Positions 9,273 to 18,608 of a DNA stretch of 64,000 nucleotides are shown piece by piece. A program made the translations under genes and the position numbers. Numbering within the stretch: position 1 is the first letter of the stretch; each line of letters begins with the position of its first letter. The DNA comes from Actinomycetota bacterium (lineage in GTDB: Bacteria > Actinomycetota > Thermoleophilia > Gaiellales > F1-60-MAGs149): NCBI GenBank assembly GCA_009885805.1, contig VFJZ01000006.1:1-64000 (forward strand). Direction: 5' to 3'. The notes under the pieces are model-generated. The model had not been told where the DNA came from, searched no databases, and saw only the letters and a list, made by a program, of their open reading frames with translations.

Positions 9273-10484
9273 GTGGTGGCCGTCGCCCTTCCCGCCCCGC
9301 TGCGGCTGCCGCTGTTCCGTGCCTGGTGGGCGGCGCTGCAGCTGTCGAACGCGGGCGCCTGGATGCAGCAGGTGGCGGCCGGGTTCGTGATGTACCAGCT
9401 GACCTCGTCGGCGTTCATGGTCGGCGTTCTCGGCCTCGCGCAGCGGGGACCGTCCCTGCTGCTGACGCTGCTCGGCGGCCGCCTCGCCGACCGGCGTGAC
9501 CGGCGACATCTGCTGTCCGTGACTCTCGCGACGCAGGGTCTGTCGGCAGCCGCGCTGACCGTGGTCGCGCTGGCCGGAGCGCTGTCGCCGACCACGCTCA
9601 TCGTCGCCAGTCTTGTCGGCGGCGCCGCTCAGGCGCTCCAGTACCCGGCGCAGCTCGCCACGATCTCGAGTCTGGTCCCCGATGCCAGCGTCCATGCGGC
9701 CGTCTCGCTGAACTCGGCCGGGTTCAATCTCGCCCGCGTCGTCGGCCCAGCGGCGGCGGGCGTCCTCCTGCTCCACGACCACGGCGTGGTCGTCTGTTTC
9801 GCGGCGAACGCCCTGTCGTACCTGCTGCCGGTCGTGGTCGTTCGGCGCCTGCCGCACGTCAGCGCCGGTGCGCTCGCCGGGACCGCGACGGTCCGCGCCG
9901 GCCTCGTCCACGCCTGGCGTTCGCCGCCGCTGCGTCGCCTGATCGGCGGCTGCGCGATCTTCGCGGCATGTGCAGCGCCGCTGACGGTGCTCGCGCCGGC
10001 CTACGCGGCCGCGGTCGGCGGCGGTCCCGGCACCCTCGGCGCGCTGCTCGCAGCGTTCGGCCTCGGCGCAGTCGCCGGAGCGGCGGTCGCCGTCCGCATC
10101 GCCCGCCGCATCGGCAGGCACCGCCTGATCTCGGGCGCGATGCTCCTGTACGCCCTGTTCGGGGGCCTCGCCGCGGTCGCCGGCCCGGTGGCTCTGGCCG
10201 CCGCTCTGTGTGCTGCCGCTGGCGCCTGCTGGGTGGCCGTCTTCGCCTCCACCAACGCCTCGATCCAGCTCCTGGCGCCCGACGCGATTCGCGGCCGGCT
10301 GCTCTCGCTGTATCTCTGGGCGCTGGTCGGTCCGATGGCGCTGTCGGGCCTCGCCGTGGGTGCACTCGCCGGGCCGCTCGGCACGAGGGCGGCGCTCGCG
10401 CTGGCCGTCGTGCCCCTCGCGCTGTTCGCGGTCTACGCGCTCGCGCGTCCGGTACCGGGCATCGATGACGAGGCCCGCGCGTGA
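9273..10484 (+). CDS. MFS transporter, DHA3/EntS-like drug or siderophore exporter
   Basis: 403-residue inner-membrane protein with about 10-12 hydrophobic helices. The major-facilitator loop 2-3 signature is GGRLADRRDRRHLL (about residues 68-81), and the body matches the EntS/DHA3 exporter type that moves hydrophobic small molecules out by proton antiport. The start is GTG, following an ATACC stretch; an ATG at 9268 is in another frame. The stop overlaps the next start by four bases (GTGA), so it is coupled to a VOC protein, a pairing often seen in resistance modules. The transported compound cannot be told. Confidence 0.85.
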   Translation: MVAVALPAPLRLPLFRAWWAALQLSNAGAWMQQVAAGFVMYQLTSSAFMVGVLGLAQRGPSLLLTLLGGRLADRRDRRHLLSVTLATQGLSAAALTVVALAGALSPTTLIVASLVGGAAQALQYPAQLATISSLVPDASVHAAVSLNSAGFNLARVVGPAAAGVLLLHDHGVVVCFAANALSYLLPVVVVRRLPHVSAGALAGTATVRAGLVHAWRSPPLRRLIGGCAIFAACAAPLTVLAPAYAAAVGGGPGTLGALLAAFGLGAVAGAAVAVRIARRIGRHRLISGAMLLYALFGGLAAVAGPVALAAALCAAAGACWVAVFASTNASIQLLAPDAIRGRLLSLYLWALVGPMALSGLAVGALAGPLGTRAALALAVVPLALFAVYALARPVPGIDDEARA

Positions 10485-10837
10485 CGGCCGCTCGGATCCA
10501 GCACGTCTCCGTCCCGTGCCTCGCCGACCAGCTCGACGCCTGCGGGCGCTTCTACGTCACGGCGCTCGGCATGACGTCCGTGCCGAACCTGGCCGGAGTC
10601 GCCTGGTTCGCGTTCGGCGACGGCATGCAGCTGCATCTTCTCGCCGGCGAGGGGTTGGCGGCGACGCGCGCACACTTCGCACTGCAGGTGGACGACCTCG
10701 CGGCGACCCTCGGCCGCTGCCGCGCGCTCGGGTGCGACCCGGTCGAGCAGCCGCGGTACTGGGACGCAGAGCGCTGGTTCGTCCGCGATCCGGCCGGCAA
10801 CCTGATCGAGGTGTTCGAGGTGCCGCCACCGCGGTAG
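10481..10837 (+). CDS. VOC-family (glyoxalase/bleomycin-resistance fold) protein
   Basis: 118-residue single vicinal-oxygen-chelate module. It opens with the first beta-alpha-beta strand (RIQHVSVPCLADQLDACGRF), has the mid-strand ARAHFALQVDDLAATL and ends with the family hallmark VRDPAGNLIEVFE. The candidate metal ligands are a His near residue 8, a His in the middle strand and the terminal Glu. It may be an isomerase, dioxygenase or binding protein for the compound exported by the overlapping MFS gene. Start GTG overlaps the MFS stop. Family assignment is firm and substrate unknown. Confidence 0.85.
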   Translation: MTAARIQHVSVPCLADQLDACGRFYVTALGMTSVPNLAGVAWFAFGDGMQLHLLAGEGLAATRAHFALQVDDLAATLGRCRALGCDPVEQPRYWDAERWFVRDPAGNLIEVFEVPPPR

Positions 10838-10841
10838 ACGC

Positions 10842-11666
10842 TCACCGTGGCGCGGTGGCATGCCAGCGTTCGAAGGCTCGCCCGAACGCCGCCAGCAGCG
10901 CCGCATGCAGATCCTCCGATCCCGCTTCGCGCAGGCGGCGGGCCCAGCGGCGACGCTCGCGAGCGCGATCCAGAAAGACGCCGTCGCCGAGCGCGGTCGC
11001 CTCTGCGAGCCCGGCCTCGGAGCGCGCCTCGATCGCCCGCCGGATCCGATCCGCCTCGGCCGGTCGCCCCTCGAGCCGGCGCAGGTCGACCAGGCAGTCG
11101 GGGCAGGGCCGGACGACCGGTAGGTCGACGGCGGGCCCGGCGCAGAGACCGCAGACGGGACAGCCGTAGGCGGCCAGCCGGACGCGATCGGAGCGGGCAG
11201 CACCGCCACTCGCGAGCAGCACCCAGACCGGCGCGTCGTCGCCATCGGTCTCGGTGCCACGAACGGTTTCGAGTTCGTCGCCGGCGTAGGGCCAGATGCG
11301 GACGAGGTCGCCGGCGCGGAGGCCGGTTCGCGTGCAGAGGCGCGCGACCTGCGGTGGCGCCGGCCGTTCGGGCCATGGTTCCGGCGGGCCCGAGTCGAGG
11401 CGAACGACCTGCGGCCCGCCCGCCGCGTCCGGCCACGGTAGGTCCTGCTCGATCCAGTCGGCGACCGTCTCCTTCGCCTCGTTGAGGGCTCGCGTCAGCG
11501 TCGCGGCGGCCGCCGCCTTGCGCTCGGTTGCGGCGTGGAGGTCCGGATGTGTGCGCGTGACCCGCGCGCGCCAGGCGGCGTTGAGCTCTCGCGCGTCGAC
11601 CGGAGGCGTGAGGCCGAGGAGCCAGAGGGCCCGCGCGCAGGCGCTGGCCGACGGCCGGCGGGACAT
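10842..11666 (-). CDS. J-domain protein with a zinc-ribbon-like cysteine cluster
   Basis: 274-residue protein beginning with a compact J-domain (residues about 12-72). It contains the essential His-Pro-Asp triplet at 40-42 (TRTHPDLH), which in DnaJ proteins stimulates DnaK ATPase. The middle (about 115-165) is a beta-rich module, and residues 169-191 hold Cys169, Cys172, Cys175, Cys188 and Cys191, a probable zinc site. There is no G/F linker or DnaJ-type C-terminal substrate domain, so it is not DnaJ or CbpA but a specialised co-chaperone. Its ATG overlaps the glutamate dehydrogenase stop as TGATG, so it is translated with that very large enzyme. The start was chosen for this overlap and for the J-domain; the frame is open further upstream. 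Confidence 0.75.
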   Translation of the reverse strand: MSRRPSASACARALWLLGLTPPVDARELNAAWRARVTRTHPDLHAATERKAAAAATLTRALNEAKETVADWIEQDLPWPDAAGGPQVVRLDSGPPEPWPERPAPPQVARLCTRTGLRAGDLVRIWPYAGDELETVRGTETDGDDAPVWVLLASGGAARSDRVRLAAYGCPVCGLCAGPAVDLPVVRPCPDCLVDLRRLEGRPAEADRIRRAIEARSEAGLAEATALGDGVFLDRARERRRWARRLREAGSEDLHAALLAAFGRAFERWHATAPR

Positions 11667-14600
11667 CAGCTGACGACGCCGCGGACCTGGCGCAGCGCAA
11701 CGGTCAGCGCAGCGATGCCGACCTCGACGTCCGACTCCAGGCCGGCCAGGAGGCGCGTGAGGCGGTCGTAGGTTTCCGCGCGCGCTGCCAGGTACAGCTC
11801 GACCGCGTCCGTGACCGGCAGCCCGGGCGCTCCGGCGAGCACCTTCTCGGCGACTTCGCGCCGGACCGCCATCAGGTCGTCCTCCATCGCCAGCGCGGCC
11901 CACCGCTCCCAGCGAGTTGCGACACGCAGCGCGAACACCCGCTGTTCGAGCGCGTCCAGGTGCAGGCGCTCGCCGGCCAGGAAGAAGGCGGCCGCCACCT
12001 CTGCCAACGACCGTCCCGTGGCGGTCGCGACGAGCGTGATGTCGGGCGCGTGGCTGAGGTCCGGCTGCCAGGCGTGGCGCCGCGCCACGTCCGCTGGCAC
12101 GCCGCGCGCGACGAGGGCGTCGGCCTGCCGCTCGCGTTCGACGCGCCAGGCTTCCGGCCCGCTGCAGTCGATCACGGCCGACAGCTCGGCGAACGCCGTG
12201 CCGTGCAGGCGCACGAGGTCGTCGAGCCCGCTCGCCTGGAGGTGGAGGAGGTACCAGCGAGCGACGTCGGACACCAGCTGATCGACGCCCACCATCAGCT
12301 CGTTCTGGAGCGCCGGGTCCATCGTCCCGTCGAGCGCCTCGACCGCCGCCCAGCGGGCGACGGCAGCTGTCACCTGGCGGGCGATGTAGTACGCCCGCGA
12401 GACCTCGGCCTGGTCGGCGCCCGTCTCGGAGCAGAGCCGCGAGACGAACGTGATGCCCTGCGAGTTGACGACGTCGTTGGCGATGATCGTCGCGACCAGT
12501 TCGCGTCGCAGCGCGTGCCGACCGAGGAGGTGGCCGTACCGTTCGACGACGGCGGGCGGGAAGTAGCCGGCCAGCTCGCGGTCGAGGTAGGAGTCGTCGA
12601 CGAGGTTCGACTCGAGCAGCGCCTGCTTGAGGCTCCGCTTGGCGTACGCGAGCAGGACGCAGAGCTCGGGCCGCGCCATCCCACGGCCCTGGCGCTGGCG
12701 CTCGGCCATCTCGTCCGGGGTCGGCAGGTACTCGATCGCCCGGTCGAGGAGACCCTCGCCTTCCAGCCGCTGCATGAGATCGTCGTACGCCTCGATCCGC
12801 TCCGCCGAGACGGCGACCTCCTGCGAGAGGATCTGCGCCTGGAGGTAGTTGTCGTACAGGACGTGGCTGCAGACGTCGTCCTCGACGGCCGCGAGCAACT
12901 CGTCGCGTTGTTTGCGTGTGAGGTCGCCCGCCGCCTCGGCGATGCCGAGCAGGATCTTCAGATTGACCTCGTGGTCGGACGAGTCGACGCCGCCGGAGTT
13001 GTCGATCGCGTCGTTGTTGATCCGCCCGCCGGCGTTCGCAAACTCGATGCGCCCGCGCTGCGTGAAGCCGAGGTTGCCGCCCTCCCCGACCACGCGGCAG
13101 CGAAGCTCGCGGCCATCGGCCCGGATCGCGTCGTTGAGTCGATCGCCGGCCTCGGCGTGGGACTCGTCGGATGCCTTGACGAAGGTGCCGATGCCGCCGT
13201 TCCAGAACAGGTCGACGGGAGCGCGCAGTACGGCCGCCTTCAGCTCGGCTGGTGCCAGTGCCGCGACGTCATCCGCGAGGCCGAGCGCTCGCCGCACCTC
13301 CGCGGAGATCGGCACGCTCTTGGCGTCGAGAGCGAACACGCCGCCGCCGGCGCTGATCAGCGACCGGTCGTAGTCGTCCCACGACGAGCCGGTGAGCTCG
13401 AACAGGCGCCGTCGCTCGATGAAACTGGTTGCCGGATCGGGCTCCGGGTCGACGAACAGGTGCCGGTGGTCGAACGCCGCGACCAGCCGGATCTGCTCGG
13501 ACAGGAGCATGCCGTTGCCGAAGACGTCGCCCGACATGTCGCCGACGCCGGTCACCGTGAACGGCCGCGTGGCGACGTCGAAACCGAGTTCGCGGAAATG
13601 GCGCTTGACCGACTCCCAGGCGCCGCGCGCGGTGATGCCGAGCTTCTTGTGGTCGTACCCGGCCGACCCGCCCGACGCGAACGCGTCGCCGAGCCAGAAG
13701 CCGTACGCTTCGGAGATGGCGTTGGCGGTGTCCGACAGGGCGGCCGTGCCCTTGTCCGCCGCGACGACCAGATACGGATCGTCACCGTCGAGGATGCGCA
13801 CGCCCTCCGGGTGCACGACCTCGCCGGCGACGAGGTTGTCGGTGATGTCGAGCAGGCCCGACACCAGCGTGGTGTACTGGCGGACGACGTCCTCGCGGAG
13901 CGCCTGCCGGTCGGCGGGTGGGCGTTTCAGGACGAAGCCGCCCTTCGAGCCGACCGGCACGATCACCGCGTTCTTCACCATCTGCGCCTTCATCAGGCCG
14001 AGGATCTCGGTGCGGTAATCCTCCGGCCGATCCGACCAGCGGATACCGCCCCGGGCGACCCGTCCGCCGCGCAGGTGAATGCCCTCCATCGCCGGCGAGT
14101 AGACGAAGATCTCGTACAGCGGATGCGGTTTCGGCATCAGCGGCACCGCGGACGACGCGAGCTTGAACGACAGGTGCGGCTTGTCTGCGAAGACGTTCGT
14201 CCGCACGGTCGCATCGACGGTGCCGAGGTGGTTGCGGAGAATGCGGTCATCGTCGAGGGACGTGATCGCATCGAGGTCGGCGAGGATCTCGCGTCGCAGC
14301 GCGTCCTCGGCGCCGGGAACGATCGTCTGCAACGGGTCGAATCGCAACTCGAAGTAGCGGACGAGCTTCGCAGCGACCTGCGGATGACGTGCGAACGCCG
14401 CGTTCTGGTACTCGATCGGCAGCGCCGCGCCGACCCGCTGGCGGTACTTGCGGTACGCCCGGACGACGGCCACCTGCCGCCACGTCAGGCCGGCCGAGAT
14501 GACCAGACGGTTGAGGGCGTCGGACTCGGCCCGGTCGGTCCAGACGGCGGCGATGCAGTCGGCGACCCGGTCGCCGCAGTCGGACAGGTCGAGCAGGCGG

Positions 14601-16432
14601 CCGTGCTCGTCGAGGACGCCGAAGTTGTGCAGGAACGTCGCGCCGTCGCCTCCATTCAGACGCGTCGGCACCTCCTCGTCGACCTGCAGCCCGAGGTCCT
14701 CCAGGATCGGCAGGATGTCCGACAGCTGCACCTTGCCGCCCGTCTTGTAGAGCCCGACCCGCGTCAGGTCCTGCGGCCCGCCGCGCTCGTTCTGGAGGGC
14801 GACCGCGAACGGCTCGCCCGCGGTGAGGCGCTCGAACTCGGCGACGTCGACGAGCGCCATCGAGATGTCGGTCGAGTTCTTGTAGTAGTCGGGGAAGCGT
14901 TGCCCGTAGGTGTCGGCGAGGCGCGCACCGCGCTCCTCGCCGTGCAGCGCGACGAGGCGCTCACGGAGGCGGTCGTCCCAGGTCCGCGTCAGCGCGATCA
15001 CCTCGCGCTCGAGATCGGGCGGGGAGACGTCCGGGATCTCGCCGTCGACGTGGACGGTGAAGTGGATGCGGGCCTGCTCGGTCTCCCCGAGCGTCAGGTA
15101 GTAGTCGACCGACGTGCCGCCGAACCGCGTCATGAACAGTTCCTGCAGGCGCTGGCGCAACGCCGCGTTGAAGCGGTCGCGCGGCAGCGCGAGCGTGATC
15201 GCCAGCGAGCGACCCTGCGCGTCGCGGCGCACGAAGAGGCGCACCTGGCGACGCTCCTCGAGATGGAGAAGCCCCATCACCTCGCGGCCGAGGTCGGTCA
15301 CGTCGGCGCCGAACAGGTCGTCCTTCGGGAACGACTCGTAGAGCGCGACGGCGGCCTTGTAGTCGTGGGTGCCGTCGATCAGGTCCTCGGCGACGATGAT
15401 CTGGCGCAGCTTGCGGCGGAGGATCGGGACGCGGCTCGCCGGCTCGCCGTACGCCTTCGACGTGAAGAGGCCGATCAGGCGAAGCTCACCGACGATCTCG
15501 CCGTCGGGCGCGACGCGCTTGACGCTGACGTAGTCCATGCGGACGTGCCGATGGACGGTGGCGAACCGATTCGTCTTCGAGACGAGCAGCAGGTCGCCAC
15601 CGACGATCCGCTCGCGCAGCGTCGGCTCGATCGAGACGAGTGGCATCGGCGTTCGGTAGTGGCTCGTCGAGTCGTCCGCGAGGATCCCGAGGCCGGAAGC
15701 GGGGACGATCGAGACGGTGCCGCCGCCGATCGCGTACTCGCGGTAGCCGAGGAAGATGAAACTCCCGGCTTCGAGCCACTCGAGGAACGCGACGGCCTCG
15801 TCGACCTCGTCGGCCGCGTAGCGGACGCTCCCGGCGCGGGCGACGTCGGCCATCATCGGGACGAGCGCTCGCATCGCGTCGAAGTCGCGGACGGCCGCCT
15901 GCACGTCGCCGAGGACGCCACGGACGCTGTCGGCGAGATCGGCCAACTCGGTGGCGTCGAGCCGCCGCTCGAGCTCGAAATGCATGACCGACTCGCGCGT
16001 CTCGGTGTCACGCGCATGGAGGACGGCGTTGATCCGGCCCGACGCATCGCGCGTAACACCGACGACCGGGTGAATCACCTCGCGCACGCCGAGCCCTCGG
16101 GCCTCGAGCTCCGACGTGACGGAGTCGACGAGGAAGGGCGAATCCGGCGTGCTGGTCTCGAGGACCGAGCCGGCGACGGCGTAGCCGTGCGCCTGCAGTG
16201 TCGGGTTGAACGCCCGGACAGCGAGCGGGGCAGTGCCGCGGGCGTCGGCGAAGTCGAACACTCCCACGATCTCGCCGAACAGCTCCTCGGCGGACATCGC
16301 GGCCAGGGCCTCGTCGGGCAGGCGACGCAGGTAGGCCTCGGCGAAGGCGTGGAGGACCGGCGCGCGCTCGCCGGCCCGCTCGCCGATCCGTGCGCGCAGT
16401 TCGGCGACGACGGGACTGATCGTAGAACTCAC
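11666..16432 (-). CDS. gdhB: NAD-specific glutamate dehydrogenase, large (about 180 kDa) type
   Basis: 1,588-residue catabolic NAD-glutamate dehydrogenase (glutamate to 2-oxoglutarate plus ammonium), of the L-180 class known from Streptomyces and Pseudomonas (about 1,600-1,650 residues). The N-terminal half is regulatory with ACT-like segments. The catalytic core is recognised by GGIRWSDRPEDYRTEILGLM, by MVKNAVIVPVGSKGGFVLK with the substrate lysine region, and by CRVVGEGGNLGFTQRGRIEF of the NAD domain. The start is GTG. It is cytoplasmic and multimeric in the family. The gene is followed by an overlapping J-domain gene and preceded by a universal stress gene. No frameshift is seen over nearly 4.8 kb, in contrast to several broken genes further along. 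Confidence 0.96.
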   Translation of the reverse strand: MSSTISPVVAELRARIGERAGERAPVLHAFAEAYLRRLPDEALAAMSAEELFGEIVGVFDFADARGTAPLAVRAFNPTLQAHGYAVAGSVLETSTPDSPFLVDSVTSELEARGLGVREVIHPVVGVTRDASGRINAVLHARDTETRESVMHFELERRLDATELADLADSVRGVLGDVQAAVRDFDAMRALVPMMADVARAGSVRYAADEVDEAVAFLEWLEAGSFIFLGYREYAIGGGTVSIVPASGLGILADDSTSHYRTPMPLVSIEPTLRERIVGGDLLLVSKTNRFATVHRHVRMDYVSVKRVAPDGEIVGELRLIGLFTSKAYGEPASRVPILRRKLRQIIVAEDLIDGTHDYKAAVALYESFPKDDLFGADVTDLGREVMGLLHLEERRQVRLFVRRDAQGRSLAITLALPRDRFNAALRQRLQELFMTRFGGTSVDYYLTLGETEQARIHFTVHVDGEIPDVSPPDLEREVIALTRTWDDRLRERLVALHGEERGARLADTYGQRFPDYYKNSTDISMALVDVAEFERLTAGEPFAVALQNERGGPQDLTRVGLYKTGGKVQLSDILPILEDLGLQVDEEVPTRLNGGDGATFLHNFGVLDEHGRLLDLSDCGDRVADCIAAVWTDRAESDALNRLVISAGLTWRQVAVVRAYRKYRQRVGAALPIEYQNAAFARHPQVAAKLVRYFELRFDPLQTIVPGAEDALRREILADLDAITSLDDDRILRNHLGTVDATVRTNVFADKPHLSFKLASSAVPLMPKPHPLYEIFVYSPAMEGIHLRGGRVARGGIRWSDRPEDYRTEILGLMKAQMVKNAVIVPVGSKGGFVLKRPPADRQALREDVVRQYTTLVSGLLDITDNLVAGEVVHPEGVRILDGDDPYLVVAADKGTAALSDTANAISEAYGFWLGDAFASGGSAGYDHKKLGITARGAWESVKRHFRELGFDVATRPFTVTGVGDMSGDVFGNGMLLSEQIRLVAAFDHRHLFVDPEPDPATSFIERRRLFELTGSSWDDYDRSLISAGGGVFALDAKSVPISAEVRRALGLADDVAALAPAELKAAVLRAPVDLFWNGGIGTFVKASDESHAEAGDRLNDAIRADGRELRCRVVGEGGNLGFTQRGRIEFANAGGRINNDAIDNSGGVDSSDHEVNLKILLGIAEAAGDLTRKQRDELLAAVEDDVCSHVLYDNYLQAQILSQEVAVSAERIEAYDDLMQRLEGEGLLDRAIEYLPTPDEMAERQRQGRGMARPELCVLLAYAKRSLKQALLESNLVDDSYLDRELAGYFPPAVVERYGHLLGRHALRRELVATIIANDVVNSQGITFVSRLCSETGADQAEVSRAYYIARQVTAAVARWAAVEALDGTMDPALQNELMVGVDQLVSDVARWYLLHLQASGLDDLVRLHGTAFAELSAVIDCSGPEAWRVERERQADALVARGVPADVARRHAWQPDLSHAPDITLVATATGRSLAEVAAAFFLAGERLHLDALEQRVFALRVATRWERWAALAMEDDLMAVRREVAEKVLAGAPGLPVTDAVELYLAARAETYDRLTRLLAGLESDVEVGIAALTVALRQVRGVVS

Positions 16433-16457
16433 ACGGCGAAGGCTACTACTCCGGCGG

Positions 16458-16886
16458 TCAGGCGTTGATGTGCGCAGGCTGCGCCACGACGTGCACGACG
16501 GCGCGGCCGAAGCGGCGGCGCACCTTCTCGACGAGACCGGCCCGGAGCCAGTGCGACCGCGCCTCCGCGTGCGTGGAGATGACGATCAGCGTCGCATCGA
16601 AGTCCATCAGGGCGTCGCCGATCGCGTCGAGCGGCCGGATGTCGCCGATCTGGCCGGTGGCGGTTAGCCCCTCGTGCGCGAGAATCGCGAGCGTCGCCTC
16701 CAGGCGCGCCGCCGCTGCCTCGATCGCCCCCGCCTGCGACCAGAGCACGCCGTGCTGCTGGTGGAGCGGCCGCGCCGGAACGACGACGAGGTACTCCGAC
16801 GTCCGCTCGTCCTCGATCTGCCTGAGCGCACCAAGCAACTCCTCGGCGCCGACGGTCTCGTTCGCGACTACCAGGACCCTGGACAC
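16458..16886 (-). CDS. Universal stress protein (UspA)-like
   Basis: 142-residue single-domain alpha/beta protein. The first strand is SRVLVVANETVGAEELL, and the last part is DATLIVISTHAEARSHWLRA, followed by a basic helix and a final strand VVHVVAQP, the Usp/HUP-fold layout. The ATP-binding G-2X-G-9X-G-S/T pattern is not obvious (STHAEARSHWLR in its place), so it may be a non-ATP-binding member. The start is GTG with GGAGGT six bases upstream. It lies 25 bases before the glutamate dehydrogenase gene on the same strand and may share its transcript. Confidence 0.7.
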   Translation of the reverse strand: MSRVLVVANETVGAEELLGALRQIEDERTSEYLVVVPARPLHQQHGVLWSQAGAIEAAAARLEATLAILAHEGLTATGQIGDIRPLDAIGDALMDFDATLIVISTHAEARSHWLRAGLVEKVRRRFGRAVVHVVAQPAHINA

Positions 16887-16930
16887 GCGCGCACCTCCGC
16901 GGGGTATCGACCTACGTGCGCAATGGTACT

Positions 16931-16970
16931 ACGGTGAAAGAAAGGGATCAGATCCCGCTCTTTCAACGGT
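16931..16970 (-). terminator. Long imperfect hairpin between two minus-strand genes
   Basis: The segment starts ACGGTGAAAG and ends CTTTCAACGGT, which are complementary apart from a bulge. Inside it GGGATC faces GATCCC. It begins immediately after the stop of the 68-codon membrane protein and ends 44 bases before the universal stress gene, so it most likely terminates or processes the first transcript. No U-run is present. Confidence 0.5.
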
Positions 16971-17177
16971 TCAGTGCGCTTGGCGCTTCACGTACTGCGC
17001 CATGCCGATCGCGACCGCGACGAAGACGACGGCGCCGACGATGCCGACCGCGTCGTACGGCATCGCGTCGACGCCCTTGAAGACCAGCACGATGATGCTG
17101 CAGAGCGCGATCGTGAGGGCGATCGTGTACATCACGATCGTGGAGACTGCGGTGTGATTCGTCGGGTCGGCCGGCAC
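16971..17177 (-). CDS. Small two-helix membrane protein, unknown function
   Basis: 68-residue protein, too short for family calls. Two hydrophobic helices are evident: about residues 13-33 (IVMYTIALTIALCSIIVLVF) and 43-59 (AVGIVGAVVFVAVAIGM). The tail YVKRQAH is basic, suggesting an inside C-terminus. The start is GTG because AGGAGGA lies just upstream on the minus strand (17187-17181), although the gap of three bases is short; an internal ATG is the alternative. It is divergent from TrpB2. The function is not recognised. Confidence 0.6.
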   Translation of the reverse strand: MPADPTNHTAVSTIVMYTIALTIALCSIIVLVFKGVDAMPYDAVGIVGAVVFVAVAIGMAQYVKRQAH

Positions 17178-17246
17178 GGGTCCTCCTGGCAGCGACGATA
17201 GCAGGGGGTGTACGCTCCCATCTCCACCCGGACGGAGGAGCAGACG

Positions 17247-18608
17247 GTGACGCAGCGGCGCTACCTGCTCGCGGAGAGCGAGATCCCGACCCACTGGTAC
17301 AACGTGATGGCCGACGTCGGTCCGCCGCCGCCGCCACTGCACCCAGGTACGGGCGAGCCGGTCGGGCCGGACATGCTGGCGCCGCTGTTCCCGATGGCGC
17401 TGATCGGGCAGGAGATGTCGCCCGAGCGCTGGCATGCGATCCCCGACGTCGTCCGCGATATCTACTCGATGTGGCGCCCGACGCCGTTGCATCGCGCGCT
17501 CGGCCTGGAGGCGGCGCTCGGCACCGACTGCCGCATCTTCTACAAGTACGAGGGCGGCTCACCGGCCGGCTCGCACAAGCCGAACACCGCCGTCGCGCAG
17601 GCGTACTACAACCAGCAGGAGGGCGTCACCCGGATCGCGACCGAGACGGGTGCCGGTCAGTGGGGCTCGGCGCTGTCGTTCGCGTGCGCCCGGTTCGGCA
17701 TCGAGGTCAAGGTCTACATGGTGCGCGTCTCGTACGACACGAAGCCGTACCGGCGGGCGATGATGGAGGCCTGGGGCGGCTCCGTCGTCGGCTCGCCGTC
17801 GCGCGACACCAACGCGGGCCGCGCGATCCTCGTCCGCGACCCGCACTCGACCGGTTCCCTCGGGATCGCGATCTCCGAGGCGGTCGAGGACGCCGCCACC
17901 AGGGACGACACGAAGTACGCGCTCGGCTCGGTGCTGAACCACGTCCTGATGCATCAGACCGTGATCGGCCAGGAGGCGCAGAAGCAGATGGCGATGGCTG
18001 AGGCCTACCCGGACGTGGTCGTCGGCTGCGTCGGCGGCGGCTCGAACTTCGCCGGCATCGCCTTCCCGTTCATCGCCGAGAAGGCCGCCGGCAAGGAGAT
18101 CAGGATCGTCGCCGCCGAGCCGTCCAGCTGTCCGTCGCTGACGCGCGGCCACTACGGCTACGACTTCGGCGACACCGCGCAGATGACGCCGCTGCTCGCG
18201 ATGCACACGCTCGGCCACGGCTTCATCCCCGCTCCGATCCACGCTGGTGGCCTCCGCTATCACGGCATGGCGCCGCTCGTCTCGAAGCTCGTCAACGACG
18301 GGCTGGTGGAGGCGGTCGCCTACGCGCAGAACGACTGCTTCGCGTCCGGCGTCCGCTTCGCGAAGGCGGAGGGGATCATCCCTGCGCCGGAGGCGAATCA
18401 TGCGATCCGTGCCGTCGAGGCCGAGGTGGAGGCGGCGCGCGCCGCCGGCGAGAGTCGCACGATCCTCTTCAACCTCTGCGGTCACGGGCACCTCGAGCTC
18501 GGCGCCTACCAGCAGTACCTGAACGGGGAACTGGTCGACTCGGAGCTGCCGCAGAGCGACCTCGACGCGGCCGCAGCCGCCATTGCGGGGATGCCGGCGA
18601 TCGCATGA
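17247..18608 (+). CDS. trpB: Tryptophan synthase beta chain, TrpB2 type
   Basis: 453-residue PLP enzyme. It carries the TrpB2-specific N-terminal extension (RRYLLAESEIPTHWYN) and the longer family length, not the 390-410 residues of TrpB1. The PLP lysine is Lys111 in GSHKPNTAVAQAYYN, and the phosphate loop is GCVGGGSNFAG. TrpB2 enzymes condense serine with indole and often work without TrpA; no trpA or other trp gene is nearby, so salvage of free indole or a serine deaminase side role is plausible. The start is GTG at 17247 with GGAGGAG six bases before it. The stop overlaps the ATG of a secreted delta-60 protein by four bases, an unexpected coupling. Confidence 0.92.
   Translation: MTQRRYLLAESEIPTHWYNVMADVGPPPPPLHPGTGEPVGPDMLAPLFPMALIGQEMSPERWHAIPDVVRDIYSMWRPTPLHRALGLEAALGTDCRIFYKYEGGSPAGSHKPNTAVAQAYYNQQEGVTRIATETGAGQWGSALSFACARFGIEVKVYMVRVSYDTKPYRRAMMEAWGGSVVGSPSRDTNAGRAILVRDPHSTGSLGIAISEAVEDAATRDDTKYALGSVLNHVLMHQTVIGQEAQKQMAMAEAYPDVVVGCVGGGSNFAGIAFPFIAEKAAGKEIRIVAAEPSSCPSLTRGHYGYDFGDTAQMTPLLAMHTLGHGFIPAPIHAGGLRYHGMAPLVSKLVNDGLVEAVAYAQNDCFASGVRFAKAEGIIPAPEANHAIRAVEAEVEAARAAGESRTILFNLCGHGHLELGAYQQYLNGELVDSELPQSDLDAAAAAIAGMPAIA

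Noticed and set aside
11960-16468. A 1,502-codon open frame on the plus strand opposite the glutamate dehydrogenase
   Set aside because: It is antisense to a well-conserved enzyme; high GC makes long antisense frames common. The composition (Arg/Val/Asp-rich, no domain) is not protein-like.
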